Of a stretch of DNA of 64,000 nt, positions 26,163-34,797 are shown in pieces. The notes under the pieces were generated by a model that worked only from the letters and a program-made list of their open reading frames with translations, was not told the DNA's origin and made no database searches. The first letter of the stretch is position 1. Each line of letters starts with the position of its first letter. Both the position numbers and the translations under genes were made by a program. The stretch comes from Clostridiales bacterium. Lineage in GTDB: Bacteria; Bacillota; Clostridia; Oscillospirales; Oscillospiraceae. The stretch spans positions 266,564-330,563 of the forward strand of contig CABIXV010000004.1 in the NCBI GenBank assembly GCA_902362775.1. The letters run 5' to 3'.

Positions 26163-28583
26163 ATGACGACCACACAGAAGGATATCCTCCACACCAGCAC
26201 TATGCCGGTTATCGCTCTGCGGGGGCTGACCATTTTCCCCAACGTGCTGATCCATTTTGATGTGGCCAGGGATATCTCCATCAAATCCTTGGAAACTGCT
26301 ATGACGACCGGCAGCCCTGTGTTCCTGGTGGCCCAAAAGGATATCTCCGTGGAGGTGCCGGACCAGCGCGACCTGTACGTGGTAGGAACCATCTCCAATG
26401 TACGCCAGATCCTCCGTATGCCAGGAGACAATGTCCGGGTTATGGTAGAGGGGCAGGCCAGAGGCAAGTTGCTCCGCCTCCTGCGGACCGAGCCCTATCT
26501 GGAGGGGGAGATACTGGAACTGCCAGAGGAGGAGCGGACTGGAACAAGCGCCCGGACCGAAGCCCTAATGCGCTCCACCTACGAGCTCTTTCAGCGGTAT
26601 ACAGAGCTGGCCCCTAAGGTATCTCCAGACCTGCTGATCCATGTATTGGCCAGCCAGGATCCAGGCTATATCTCTGACTATATCGCCCAAAACATCCCCA
26701 TGCGAAACAGCGACAAGCAGACCATCCTGGAGGAGCGGCGGCCCCTGCGCCGCCTGGAGAAGCTGCATCGGCTGCTGGACCGGGAGGTGGAGATACTGGC
26801 TCTGGACAACGAGATACAGAGCAAAGCCAGAGAGCAGATGTCCGACCAGCAGCGGGATTACTACCTCAGGGAGCAGATGAAGGCCATCCAGAACGAGCTT
26901 GGAGAGGGGGATGGGGCCGACGAGTTCGAGGAGTACCGTCAGAAGATCGCCAAGGCCGCCCTGCCTGATGAGGTGCGGGAGAAGTTGACCAAGGAGCTGA
27001 ACCGGCTGACCAAGCAGCCCTTCGGATCCTCGGAGGCCACCGTTCTGCGCAGCTATCTGGACGTATGTTTGGAGCTGCCTTGGGGAAAATACACCAAGGA
27101 GAAGATCAGCGTCCCGGCTGTCCGCCGGGTGCTGGACCAGGAGCACTACGGCCTGGATAAGGTGAAGGAGCGCATCCTGGAATTTGTGGCAGTCAAGCAG
27201 CTGGCCCCGGCGTTGAAAGGACAGGTACTCTGCCTGGTGGGCCCGCCCGGAGTGGGTAAGACCTCCATCGCCATGTCTATGGCAAAGGCTATGAACCGGA
27301 AGCTGGCCCGTCTCTCCCTGGGCGGCGTCAGCGATGAGGCGGAGATTCGGGGGCACCGCAAGACCTATGTGGGAGCCATGCCGGGCCGCATCATCACCGC
27401 AATCCAGCAGGCGGGCAGCTGCAATCCGCTGATCCTGTTGGACGAGATCGACAAGCTGGGCCGGGACCACCGGGGTGACCCCTCCTCCGCACTTCTGGAG
27501 GTGTTGGACGGAGAACAGAATGCCACCTTCCGAGATAACTTCCTGGAGGTCCCCTTTGACCTGTCTCAAGTCCTGTTTATTACCACCGCGAATACTCTGG
27601 ATACCATTCCCCGACCTCTGCTGGACCGGATGGAGGTCATCGAGCTGTCCAGCTACACCGACGAGGAGAAGGTTCAGATCGGGAAAAAGTATCTGCTTCC
27701 GAAGGAGATGAAGCGCCACGGCCTGGAAAAGAGCCAGCTGAAGGTATCCGACAGCGCCCTGCGGGAGATCATCTCAGCCTATACCCGGGAATCGGGAGTT
27801 CGGGTGCTGGAGCGAATGCTGGCTGCCATCTGCCGCAAAACCGCAATGAGAGTGGTTTCAGATGGCGTAAAGTCGATTCACATTACAGAAAAAGATCTCA
27901 AGGAGTATCTGGGGGTCCCACGCTACTACCCCGAGCGGCAGGCCCTGGAAGAGCGGATAGGCGTGGTCAATGGCCTGGCCTGGACCTCTGTGGGCGGCGA
28001 GCTGCTGGAGGTGGAGGTGAATGTGGTCCCAGGGGCCGGAAAGGTAGAGCTCACCGGAAATCTGGGAGATGTGATGAAGGAGAGTGCTTACGCCGCACTC
28101 AGCTTTATCCGCAGCCAGTCAGACCGGCTGGGGATCCCCGCCGATTTTTATAAGGAGAAGGATATCCACGTCCACTTCCCGGAGGGAGCCGTCCCCAAGG
28201 ACGGGCCCTCTGCCGGCATCGCCATCACTACCGCCATGGTGTCCGCCCTGACTGGCTGCCCGGTGCGCCGTGGCATCGCCATGACCGGAGAGGTCACCCT
28301 CCGCGGCCGTGTCCTGCCCATCGGAGGTTTGAAGGAGAAAACGATGGCCGCCTTCCGAAACGGCATCAAAACGGTCATCCTGCCAGCGGACAACGGCAAG
28401 GACTTAGAGGAGATCGACCAGACGGTACGGAAGGCTCTCCAGTTTATCCTGGTAGAGCGGGCAGACCAGGTGCTGTCGGCAGCCCTCTCACACCCGCTGC
28501 CCTCCGCGGAGGAGCAGAGGGAGCCGTCCGCTCCAGTCCTGGGGACTGCAAAGAGAGCCCCTGGTCCCCGGCTGCGCCAGTGA
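26163..28583 (+). CDS. lon: ATP-dependent protease La (Lon)
   Basis: An 806-residue Lon protease, which degrades misfolded and regulatory proteins. It has the N-terminal substrate domain (from about residue 14, MPVIALRGLTIFPN), a coiled region (about 190-260), the AAA+ module with Walker A GPPGVGKTS (about 360-368), and the C-terminal protease domain. The catalytic dyad is S683 in GPSAGIA and K724 in GGLKEK. The ATG at 26163 follows GAGGAAGTG. An upstream in-frame start would run through the clpX-lon hairpin. engB follows 12 bp after the stop, the same order as Bacillus lonA-ysxC. Confidence 0.97.
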   Translation: MTTTQKDILHTSTMPVIALRGLTIFPNVLIHFDVARDISIKSLETAMTTGSPVFLVAQKDISVEVPDQRDLYVVGTISNVRQILRMPGDNVRVMVEGQARGKLLRLLRTEPYLEGEILELPEEERTGTSARTEALMRSTYELFQRYTELAPKVSPDLLIHVLASQDPGYISDYIAQNIPMRNSDKQTILEERRPLRRLEKLHRLLDREVEILALDNEIQSKAREQMSDQQRDYYLREQMKAIQNELGEGDGADEFEEYRQKIAKAALPDEVREKLTKELNRLTKQPFGSSEATVLRSYLDVCLELPWGKYTKEKISVPAVRRVLDQEHYGLDKVKERILEFVAVKQLAPALKGQVLCLVGPPGVGKTSIAMSMAKAMNRKLARLSLGGVSDEAEIRGHRKTYVGAMPGRIITAIQQAGSCNPLILLDEIDKLGRDHRGDPSSALLEVLDGEQNATFRDNFLEVPFDLSQVLFITTANTLDTIPRPLLDRMEVIELSSYTDEEKVQIGKKYLLPKEMKRHGLEKSQLKVSDSALREIISAYTRESGVRVLERMLAAICRKTAMRVVSDGVKSIHITEKDLKEYLGVPRYYPERQALEERIGVVNGLAWTSVGGELLEVEVNVVPGAGKVELTGNLGDVMKESAYAALSFIRSQSDRLGIPADFYKEKDIHVHFPEGAVPKDGPSAGIAITTAMVSALTGCPVRRGIAMTGEVTLRGRVLPIGGLKEKTMAAFRNGIKTVILPADNGKDLEEIDQTVRKALQFILVERADQVLSAALSHPLPSAEEQREPSAPVLGTAKRAPGPRLRQ

Positions 28584-28595
28584 GGAGGGGATAGG

Positions 28596-29192
28596 ATGCC
28601 TGTCAACCTGCAAAAGGCGGAATTTATCCTGTCCGCCGCTTCCGCAAGGGACTTCCGGACCGACGGGCTGCCTCAGGTGGCCTTCGCCGGCCGTTCTAAT
28701 GTGGGTAAGTCCTCGGTCATCAACCGGCTGTTGGGCCGAAAGAATTTTGCACGGGTGGGTGCCGCCCCGGGCAAGACCATCCACATTAATTACTTTTTGA
28801 TTGATGGGGGCTTCTACCTGGTGGACCTGCCAGGATATGGCTACGCCAAGGTGTCCAAGAGTGAACGAGACCGGTGGGCGCGGCTGATGGAGTCCTACTT
28901 CGCCCATCCGGAGCTGATGACCCTGGGGGTGATGATTGTAGACTCCCGGCATAACCCCACCGCCGATGACTGTACCATGGCCCAATGGTTCCGTGACACA
29001 GGCCGGCCCATGGTAGTGGTGGCCAACAAACTGGATAAGCTGAAAAAGAGCGAGATCGGTCCCAACCTCCAGAGGATCCGGGAAACCCTGGAGCTGGACG
29101 AGGAGACCATCGTTATCCCCTTTTCGGCTGAGAAGGGGACCGGCAGGGAGGAACTGCTGTCGGCTATCCTGTCCGGCGCCGGAGTGAGCTGA
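28596..29192 (+). CDS. engB: Ribosome biogenesis GTP-binding protein YsxC/EngB
   Basis: A 198-residue GTPase needed for 50S assembly. The G1 motif is GRSNVGKSS (32-40), G3 is DLPGYGYAKVS (about 75-85), G4 is NKLDK (about 143-147) and G5 is FSAEKGTG (about 174-181). The GYGYAKV signature separates EngB from related GTPases. It follows lon after 12 bp behind a GAGGGGA site and is closed by a strong terminator, ending the clpP-clpX-lon-engB block. Confidence 0.96.
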   Translation: MPVNLQKAEFILSAASARDFRTDGLPQVAFAGRSNVGKSSVINRLLGRKNFARVGAAPGKTIHINYFLIDGGFYLVDLPGYGYAKVSKSERDRWARLMESYFAHPELMTLGVMIVDSRHNPTADDCTMAQWFRDTGRPMVVVANKLDKLKKSEIGPNLQRIRETLELDEETIVIPFSAEKGTGREELLSAILSGAGVS

Positions 29193-29194
29193 AG

Positions 29195-29233
29195 GATCCC
29201 CGGTATGCCCTGCGGCATACCGGGGATCTTTGT
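29195..29233 (+). terminator. Intrinsic terminator after engB
   Basis: A perfect 15-bp stem GATCCCCGGTATGCC/GGCATACCGGGGATC (29195-29209 with 29214-29228), a 4-nt loop and then TTTGT. Confidence 0.85.
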
Positions 29234-29279
29234 ACAGGAGAGACTTTATTCTCTATATTGGGAAACCGCTGTTCACGCC

Positions 29280-29308
29280 TTGTGTTTTGGCTCCATAGCT
29301 GGTATAAT
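29280..29308 (+). promoter_or_regulatory. SigA promoter of the scpA operon
   Basis: TTGTGT (29280-29285), a 17-bp spacer and a perfect TATAAT (29303-29308), 35 bp before scpA. Confidence 0.75.
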
Positions 29309-29342
29309 ATTCTGACACAATTTTCCCAAAAGAGGTGAGCCC

Positions 29343-30143
29343 ATGGAAGCACCCATCTACCACCTGGAAGGGGTGGTGAAGGCCAAGGAAGAAAATATGG
29401 AGGACTTCGTGGGCCCGCTGGACCTGATTCTCCATCTTTTGAGCAAGAATAAGATGGAGATCAAGGACATTCAGATATCGCTGATCCTGGACCAGTATCT
29501 GGAATGGATGAACAAGCGGAAGGAATTGGACCTGGAGGTGGCCAGTGAGTTTATCACAATGGCCTCTCATCTGATCTATATCAAGACTCGGATGCTCCTG
29601 TCCATCCACGATGAAGAGGCACTCAGCGAGGTGGAGCAGCTCATCGCTACACTAGAGGCCCATCAGAGAAATGAAAATTTTTTGAAAATCAAGGAAGTCA
29701 TCCCTGTGCTGGATACCAGGTTCCACTATGGGCGGGACTATCTGACCAAAGTGCCGGAGCCGGTCCAGCCGGACAGGACCTATCGCTATGTCCATGACAG
29801 GGAGGATATTTGGAAGGCTATGACCGCTGTATTGTCCCGGACAGACAACAAACTCCCGCCTCCTGTTTCCGCCTTCCAAGGCATCGTGGGCCGGGAGCCC
29901 TACCCCGTGACAGACAAAGCGGGAGAGATCGTCCGGCGGTTGCTCCAGTTCGGCGTTACCCGCTTTCGGGCCCTGTTCAAGGGGAACCGGAGCCGCTCTG
30001 AAGTGGTGGCTACTTTCCTGGCAGTGCTGGAACTGTGCAAAGCGCGCCGAGTCAGGTTGGCGGGTACCGAGTCGGACTGTACTGTCACCTGCACCCAGGC
30101 GGAGGGGGAGACGCCGGCGGAGTTTACCGCCGACAGCTACTAA
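29343..30143 (+). CDS. scpA: Segregation and condensation protein A
   Basis: A 266-residue kleisin subunit that bridges SMC heads with ScpB in the bacterial condensin. The N-terminal part FVGPLDLILHLL (about residues 22-33), KMEIKDIQISLILDQYL and ASEFITMASHLIYIKTRMLL (about 66-85) is the typical kleisin N-domain that contacts the SMC neck. A long helical middle and a small winged-helix C-terminus (about 200-250) follow. It is the first gene of a six-gene unit with scpB, as in most Firmicutes. Confidence 0.95.
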   Translation: MEAPIYHLEGVVKAKEENMEDFVGPLDLILHLLSKNKMEIKDIQISLILDQYLEWMNKRKELDLEVASEFITMASHLIYIKTRMLLSIHDEEALSEVEQLIATLEAHQRNENFLKIKEVIPVLDTRFHYGRDYLTKVPEPVQPDRTYRYVHDREDIWKAMTAVLSRTDNKLPPPVSAFQGIVGREPYPVTDKAGEIVRRLLQFGVTRFRALFKGNRSRSEVVATFLAVLELCKARRVRLAGTESDCTVTCTQAEGETPAEFTADSY

Positions 30144-30158
30144 GAGGAGGATAGCTCT

Positions 30159-30773
30159 GTGGAACTGAAGGAATTGGAATCCGCTCTGGAGGGTGTCCTC
30201 TTTGCCTCTGGAGAGCCGGTGGCTGTGGAGCGGCTGTGTCTGGGGCTGGAGGTGGACAGGCCCACCCTGGACGCTGTGGCCCAGCGGCTGATGGACCAGT
30301 ACAGCTATGAGCGGCGGGGAATACGGCTGATCAAGCTGGATACCAGCTATCAGCTGTGCTCCGCGCCGGAGTTCGCCCCCTATATCAGAAAGACGCTGGA
30401 GAGCCGCAAGCCGGCCCGCCTGTCTCAGCCTGCCCTGGAGGTACTGGCGATCATCGCCTATTATCAGCCGGTGACCCGTGCCTATGTGGATCAGGTGAGG
30501 GGGGTAGACAGCTCCTATACGGTGGGGCTGCTGCTGGAGCGGGAGCTGATTGAGGAGGCGGGCCGCCTGGCTGTCCCCGGACGGCCGCTCCTGTTTCGGA
30601 CCACCAAGAACTTCCTGCGTTCCTTTGGGTTGTCCAGCCTGGAGGAGCTGCCTGAGCTCCCCGACTCCTCCCAGGAGGGGAGTCAGATGACCCTGGAGCT
30701 GGAGGCGGCGGTAGCCAGGCTTAGGGCGGAGGAGGAGCAGGGGGCCGGGCTGCCGGCGGAGGACGGGCCATGA
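30159..30773 (+). CDS. scpB: Segregation and condensation protein B
   Basis: A 204-residue ScpB, which dimerises and binds the ScpA linker in the SMC complex. Two winged-helix domains are visible: LESALEGVLFASGEPV (about residues 5-20) in the first, and PARLSQPALEVLAIIAYYQPVTRAYVDQVRG (a long conserved strip whose core is EVLAIIAYYQPV) in the second. FLRSFGLSSLEELPEL closes the core, then an acidic tail. The start is GTG at 30159 behind AGAGGAGG. It overlaps the DUF2953 gene by 4 bp. Confidence 0.95.
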   Translation: MELKELESALEGVLFASGEPVAVERLCLGLEVDRPTLDAVAQRLMDQYSYERRGIRLIKLDTSYQLCSAPEFAPYIRKTLESRKPARLSQPALEVLAIIAYYQPVTRAYVDQVRGVDSSYTVGLLLERELIEEAGRLAVPGRPLLFRTTKNFLRSFGLSSLEELPELPDSSQEGSQMTLELEAAVARLRAEEEQGAGLPAEDGP

Positions 30774-31390
30774 AGCTCCTGTTCACGGTGGCCGCCGTCC
30801 TGCTGGCCCTGCTCCTGCTGGGACAGGTCCGGGTGGGCTGTGTCGTGTCCTATCAGCAGGAGGGGCTGTTCCTCTGGCTGCGAACAGGGGTTGTCCGAAT
30901 CAGAGTGCTCCCTTGGAAGCGGAAAAAGAAGGAAAAGCCTGTCCGGGGAAAAAAGATGGGAACGGACCTGACAGAAGAAAAACCTGTCCGCGTGAAGGGC
31001 GGGGGGCTGGAGTATGCCAAAAGGCTGCTCCCCATCGCACTGGAGGCGGCGGGACAGTTTCAGAAGAAGCTGAAAATAGATATCCTGGATCTGGAATTGA
31101 CCATAGGCGGTCAGGACCCTGCGGACGCGGCAATGGCCTATGGATGGGCAAACGGGGCCCTGGGCGCCCTGTGGTATCCCCTGGTAGAGGGGTTCCATAT
31201 AGTAGATGGCCGGGCTAGGGTCAGGCTGGATCTGGAGGCTCCTGCCGTCAGTCTGCGGGGAAGGGCCTCCTTGTCCCTGAAGCTGGGGCAGATATGCCGG
31301 CTGGCGGTGTATTTTGGGATAAAAGCTCTGCGGGCTGTCATGGCGGCGCGTGGGGAACAAAAAGAGCAGAATGTGAGAAAGGCGGCCTGA
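30770..31390 (+). CDS. DUF2953 domain-containing protein (YtfI-like)
   Basis: A 206-residue protein with an N-terminal membrane helix (about residues 3-22), a basic stretch with KRKKKEKPVRGKK, and a C-terminal region matching DUF2953 (DLELTIGGQDPADAAMAYGWANG, core TIGGQDPADAAMAYG). In Bacillus the DUF2953 gene ytfI sits directly before ytfJ, the same order as here, so a sporulation link is plausible though unproven. The ATG overlaps the scpB stop by 4 bp. Confidence 0.82.
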   Translation: MKLLFTVAAVLLALLLLGQVRVGCVVSYQQEGLFLWLRTGVVRIRVLPWKRKKKEKPVRGKKMGTDLTEEKPVRVKGGGLEYAKRLLPIALEAAGQFQKKLKIDILDLELTIGGQDPADAAMAYGWANGALGALWYPLVEGFHIVDGRARVRLDLEAPAVSLRGRASLSLKLGQICRLAVYFGIKALRAVMAARGEQKEQNVRKAA

Positions 31391-31394
31391 GGGT

Positions 31395-31817
31395 ATGGAA
31401 AAAAAGGACCATCTAAGTGAACTGATGAGCGTCACCATGGAGCACGTGAGGGCCATGGCGGACGCCAACACAATCATTGGCACCCCTATTCAAGCAGATG
31501 GAGTTACCCTGATCCCCGTGTCTAGGCTGTCCTTTGGGATAGCGGGCGGCGGGACCGAGTTTTCTACCAAAAAGCAGCCAGCCAGCGATCCGGCCTTCGG
31601 TGGGGGCAGCGGAGCCAGTGCTAAACTGGAGCCGGTGGCCTTTCTGATCCTCCGGGGAGGCTCCGTGAAGCTGCTGCCTGTGGCACCTCCTCCCGCCACT
31701 ACGGTGGACCGGGTCATTGAAGCGGTGCCCGAGGTAGTGGACAAGGTAACGGACTTTATTGAAAAGCAGCAGGAAAAAAAGGCACAGGAGACGGAGCGGG
31801 CGGATTTTGCCGAATAA
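31395..31817 (+). CDS. ytfJ: GerW family sporulation protein (YtfJ)
   Basis: A 140-residue protein of the GerW/YtfJ family, present in nearly all endospore formers and required for proper germination in Bacillus. Signature segments are NTIIGTPIQADGVTLIPVSRLSFGIAGGG (core GTPIQADGVTLIPVS, about residues 30-44) and a Gly-rich GGGSGASAKLEPVAFL (about 70-85), followed by a C-terminal amphipathic helix. It lies 4 bp after the DUF2953 gene in the scp operon. A GAGGGT sequence precedes the ATG. This gene supports the spore-forming assignment of the genome. Confidence 0.93.
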   Translation: MEKKDHLSELMSVTMEHVRAMADANTIIGTPIQADGVTLIPVSRLSFGIAGGGTEFSTKKQPASDPAFGGGSGASAKLEPVAFLILRGGSVKLLPVAPPPATTVDRVIEAVPEVVDKVTDFIEKQQEKKAQETERADFAE

Positions 31818-31903
31818 AGCCAAATTCGCAAAAATTTCCGGGCAACGAAAAAAGTTAGACTGCCATACTATGGTCACCTATGTTTTTGAAGAAGGTGACC
31901 GAT

Positions 31904-33028
31904 ATGAAACGGATCATGAGTTTGTGTCTGGCGGTGCTGACAGCGGCTGTTGCACCTGCCGCGGCCGCGGCGGCCTCCGGAGCGCCTGGTACCTCCGCCG
32001 CCTCGGTAGTCCTGATGGATGGAGAGAGCGGGCGGGTGCTATATGAGCAGAACGCCCATGAGCCGCGTCTTATCGCCAGCATCACCAAGCTGATGACCGC
32101 CCTGGTGGCCCTGGAATCAGGCCATGTGCTGGAAGAAGAAGTGACCATCTCCGGGGAGTGGGCCGGGGCTGAGGGCTCCTCCATCTACCTGCGGGCGGGG
32201 GAGCGGGTAAGTCTGGAGGCGCTGCTCTACGGGATGCTCCTACGCTCTGGAAACGATGCCGCTCTGGCGGTAGCCGGATACTGCGGCGGTACGGTGGAGC
32301 GGTTTGTGGACCGGATGAATCAGAAGGCTCAGGAGCTAGGGATGGCAGATACCCATTTCGCCAATCCCAATGGGCTCAACGCGGAGGGGCATTACTCCTC
32401 TGCCTATGATATGGCGCTGCTGGCCCAAGCCTGCCTGAAGAATGATACCTTGGCGCAGATAGTGTCCACCAAATCCATCACCATAGGGACCAGAACATTT
32501 ACTAACCACAATAAGCTGTTGTGGCAGTATGAGGGCTGTATTGGACTGAAGACAGGATATACCGAGAAAGCAGGGCGCACATTGGTGTCAGCGGCCAGAA
32601 GGGAAGGGACTGCGCTGATCTGCGTCACTCTCAGTGACCCCAACGACTGGGCGGACCACACCCGTCTCTTTGACTGGGGTTTCTCCCACTATCGTGCGAA
32701 GGAACTGACACGTGCGGGGGAACAGGTCTGTCAGCTCCCGGTGGCGGACAGTCTGATCCCAGTGTGTCCCATATCAGCGGCCGAGGATTGTTCTGTGGCC
32801 TTGGCAGAGGGGGAGAAGCTCCAGTATGATATTCTGCTGGACCAGGAACTTCTGACCGCTCCGGTGGAGAGGGGGGCCCCTTTGGGCAGGGTGGTGTTCC
32901 GCTTGAAGGGGGAAGAAGTGGCGGATATCCCCCTGGTAGCCGGCGCCGATATCCCGCGGGACAGCGTATCGGTCCGCGGGCTGTGGGACAGGCTGTCGGA
33001 CCGGTTGGCCCAGCTTTCGGAGAGATAG
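31904..33028 (+). CDS. D-alanyl-D-alanine carboxypeptidase (class A low-molecular-weight PBP, DacF/DacB-like)
   Basis: From the ATG at 31904 the protein has 374 residues with a Sec signal peptide (about 1-27, Ala-rich core). The penicillin-binding triad is complete: SITK (S59-K62), SGN (115-117) and KTG (216-218). It trims the terminal D-Ala of peptidoglycan stem peptides. The C-terminal domain (about 265-374) resembles the PBP5-associated domain. An in-frame ATG at 31880 lacks a ribosome site; GAAGGTGA fits the chosen start. Following scp and gerW genes, a sporulation-cortex role like DacF is possible but not shown. Confidence 0.92.
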   Translation: MKRIMSLCLAVLTAAVAPAAAAAASGAPGTSAASVVLMDGESGRVLYEQNAHEPRLIASITKLMTALVALESGHVLEEEVTISGEWAGAEGSSIYLRAGERVSLEALLYGMLLRSGNDAALAVAGYCGGTVERFVDRMNQKAQELGMADTHFANPNGLNAEGHYSSAYDMALLAQACLKNDTLAQIVSTKSITIGTRTFTNHNKLLWQYEGCIGLKTGYTEKAGRTLVSAARREGTALICVTLSDPNDWADHTRLFDWGFSHYRAKELTRAGEQVCQLPVADSLIPVCPISAAEDCSVALAEGEKLQYDILLDQELLTAPVERGAPLGRVVFRLKGEEVADIPLVAGADIPRDSVSVRGLWDRLSDRLAQLSER

Positions 33029-33047
33029 AGAAAGAGAAAGGCGGACC

Positions 33048-33773
33048 ATGGAAGAACGACTGCAAAAGCTGATATCCTCCTGCGGACTGGCTTCCCGGAG
33101 AACGGCCGAGGAGTGGATTTCCTCTGGACGGGTCACAGTGAATGGAGAGAAAGCCCATCTGGGGGATCGAGCGGACCTGGACCGGGATCAGGTGCTGGTG
33201 GATGGCAAAAGGCTGCGCCCCGGGGGAGCACGGACCTACCTGATGCTCAATAAGCCCCGCGGCTATGTGTCTACCCTCTCTGACGAGCAGGGGAGAAAGA
33301 CCGTGGCGGATCTGGTGTCCGGTTGCGGCGCACGAGTGTGGCCCATCGGCCGGCTAGACCTGGATTCGGAAGGGCTGCTCCTTCTGACCGATAACGGGGA
33401 GATCACCCACAGGCTCCTCCATCCCAGCCACGAGGTGGAAAAAGAATATCTGGTCTGGGTGACTGGAAATGTAGAGAAAGCCCTGCCCATTCTGTCCGGC
33501 CCAATGGTGTTGGATGGAGAGAAGCTGGCTCCCGCCCAAGTTCGGCGGGGGCGGACCAGCGGAGGGGTGTCCCAGATGTCTGTCGTCATCCACCAGGGGA
33601 AAAACCGGCAGGTGCGCCGGATGTGTGCCCAGGCAGGACTCAATGTGCTGCGGCTGAAGCGGATTCGGGAGGGGGCGCTGCACCTGGACAGGACACTGGC
33701 CCCCGGAACATGGCGTAGGCTGACGGAGCAGGAGGTGCTCCTGCTGACGGGAGAAGAAACTACAGATAATTGA
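33048..33773 (+). CDS. rluB: Pseudouridine synthase, RluB family
   Basis: A 241-residue enzyme of the RsuA/RluB/RluE group, with an N-terminal S4 domain (LQKLISSCGLASRRTAEEWI, core SSCGLASRR, residues 9-17) and a catalytic domain with GRLDLDSEGLLLLTDNG; the first Asp (about residue 104) is the nucleophile. KNRQVRRMCAQAGLNVLRLKRI is the conserved C-terminal motif (core NRQVRRMC). By family it makes a pseudouridine in 23S rRNA helix 80-93 regions; the RluB rather than RsuA call rests on overall resemblance and its usual scpB neighbourhood. It ends the scpA unit. Confidence 0.9.
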   Translation: MEERLQKLISSCGLASRRTAEEWISSGRVTVNGEKAHLGDRADLDRDQVLVDGKRLRPGGARTYLMLNKPRGYVSTLSDEQGRKTVADLVSGCGARVWPIGRLDLDSEGLLLLTDNGEITHRLLHPSHEVEKEYLVWVTGNVEKALPILSGPMVLDGEKLAPAQVRRGRTSGGVSQMSVVIHQGKNRQVRRMCAQAGLNVLRLKRIREGALHLDRTLAPGTWRRLTEQEVLLLTGEETTDN

Positions 33774-33787
33774 ACAAGCTGCTCGGT

Positions 33788-33824
33788 GCTTTTTGCAAGA
33801 AAAAATGAATTTCTTGCAAAAAGC
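33788..33824. repeat. Perfect 15-bp inverted repeat at the MurR/RpiR promoter
   Basis: GCTTTTTGCAAGAAA (33788-33802) and TTTCTTGCAAAAAGC (33810-33824) are perfect complements with a 7-nt gap. It follows the rluB stop and could terminate that transcript, though no T-run comes directly after. TTGCA recurs in the adjoining promoter, so it may instead, or also, be an operator. Confidence 0.65.
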
Positions 33825-33826
33825 GC

Positions 33827-33855
33827 TTGCATTTTTGCAGGAAAACGGGTATGAT
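33827..33855 (+). promoter_or_regulatory. SigA promoter of the MurR/RpiR regulator gene
   Basis: TTGCAT (33827-33832), a 17-bp spacer and TATGAT (33850-33855). The -35 begins three bases after the 15-bp inverted repeat and the spacer contains a further TTGCAG. Confidence 0.75.
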
Positions 33856-33933
33856 AATCCACGAAAGGCGTGTACGCTTTGACTGACGTATAGTATCAGA
33901 GGGGTTTCTATATAAACGGGAGATGAGAACCAT

Positions 33934-34797
33934 ATGAATCGTGACATTTTGGCCCTGATACAGGAGAATATGCATACCTTTTCCAAGGGACAGAAGCGGA
34001 TCGCTAGCTTTATCCTGGAGTCCTATGATAAGGCTGCCTTTATGACAGCCAGCAAGCTGGGCAAGAAGGTGAATGTGAGTGAGTCTACCGTGGTCCGGTT
34101 TGCTGCTGAGTTGGGCTATGATGGATACCCGGATATGCAGCGGTCGCTGCAAAAGATGATCCGTAACCGGCTGACATCCGTTCAGCGGATTGAGGTGACC
34201 AATGATCGGCTGGGCGACCAGGATCTGCTGTCTATGGTCCTGCAATCTGACATCGAGAAGATACGTCTTACCCTGGAGGAGCTGGACAGGGACAGCTTTG
34301 AGAAGGCTGTTGACGCCATCGTGTCTGCCCGGAAGCTCTACATCATCGGTGTCCGGTCCTGCGCGGCCATGGCAACCTTCATGTCCTTCTATTTCAATTT
34401 GATTTTCGATAATGTAGTCAAGGTATCCGCCACTACAGCCAGCGAGGTCTTTGAGAGCCTCCTACGAGTGGGGGAGGGGGATGTGGTTATCGGCGTCAGC
34501 TTTCCCCGGTATTCCAGCCGCACGGTCCAGGCGATGAACTTTGCACGGAGCCGGGGGGCAACTACCATCGCCATTACAGACAGCGAGGTATCCCCCCTGT
34601 CGCCCATCTCCACCTACACACTGAAGGCGCGTAGTGATATGGCCTCCTTTGTCGATTCTCTGGTGGCGCCCCTCTCACTGATTAACGCCCTGCTGGTGGC
34701 GGTGAGCCGGAAGAAAAATGACGACCTGGCCAATACCTTTGAGGACCTGGAGAAAATCTGGGAGGAGTACGGCGTCTATGAGAAGGTGCAGGAGTGA
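33934..34797 (+). CDS. MurR/RpiR family transcriptional regulator
   Basis: A 287-residue regulator with an N-terminal helix-turn-helix (TASKLGKKVNVSESTVVRFAAELGY, core VNVSESTVVRFA, about residues 49-60) and a C-terminal SIS sugar-phosphate-binding domain (about 125-255, with IIGVRSCAAMA and VIGVSFPRYSSRTV). Such regulators usually sense phosphosugars such as MurNAc-6-P. No sugar genes adjoin it here, so its ligand and targets are unclear. The ATG follows GAGATGAGAACC. It overlaps the flavoprotein gene downstream by 4 bp (GTGA). Confidence 0.9.
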   Translation: MNRDILALIQENMHTFSKGQKRIASFILESYDKAAFMTASKLGKKVNVSESTVVRFAAELGYDGYPDMQRSLQKMIRNRLTSVQRIEVTNDRLGDQDLLSMVLQSDIEKIRLTLEELDRDSFEKAVDAIVSARKLYIIGVRSCAAMATFMSFYFNLIFDNVVKVSATTASEVFESLLRVGEGDVVIGVSFPRYSSRTVQAMNFARSRGATTIAITDSEVSPLSPISTYTLKARSDMASFVDSLVAPLSLINALLVAVSRKKNDDLANTFEDLEKIWEEYGVYEKVQE

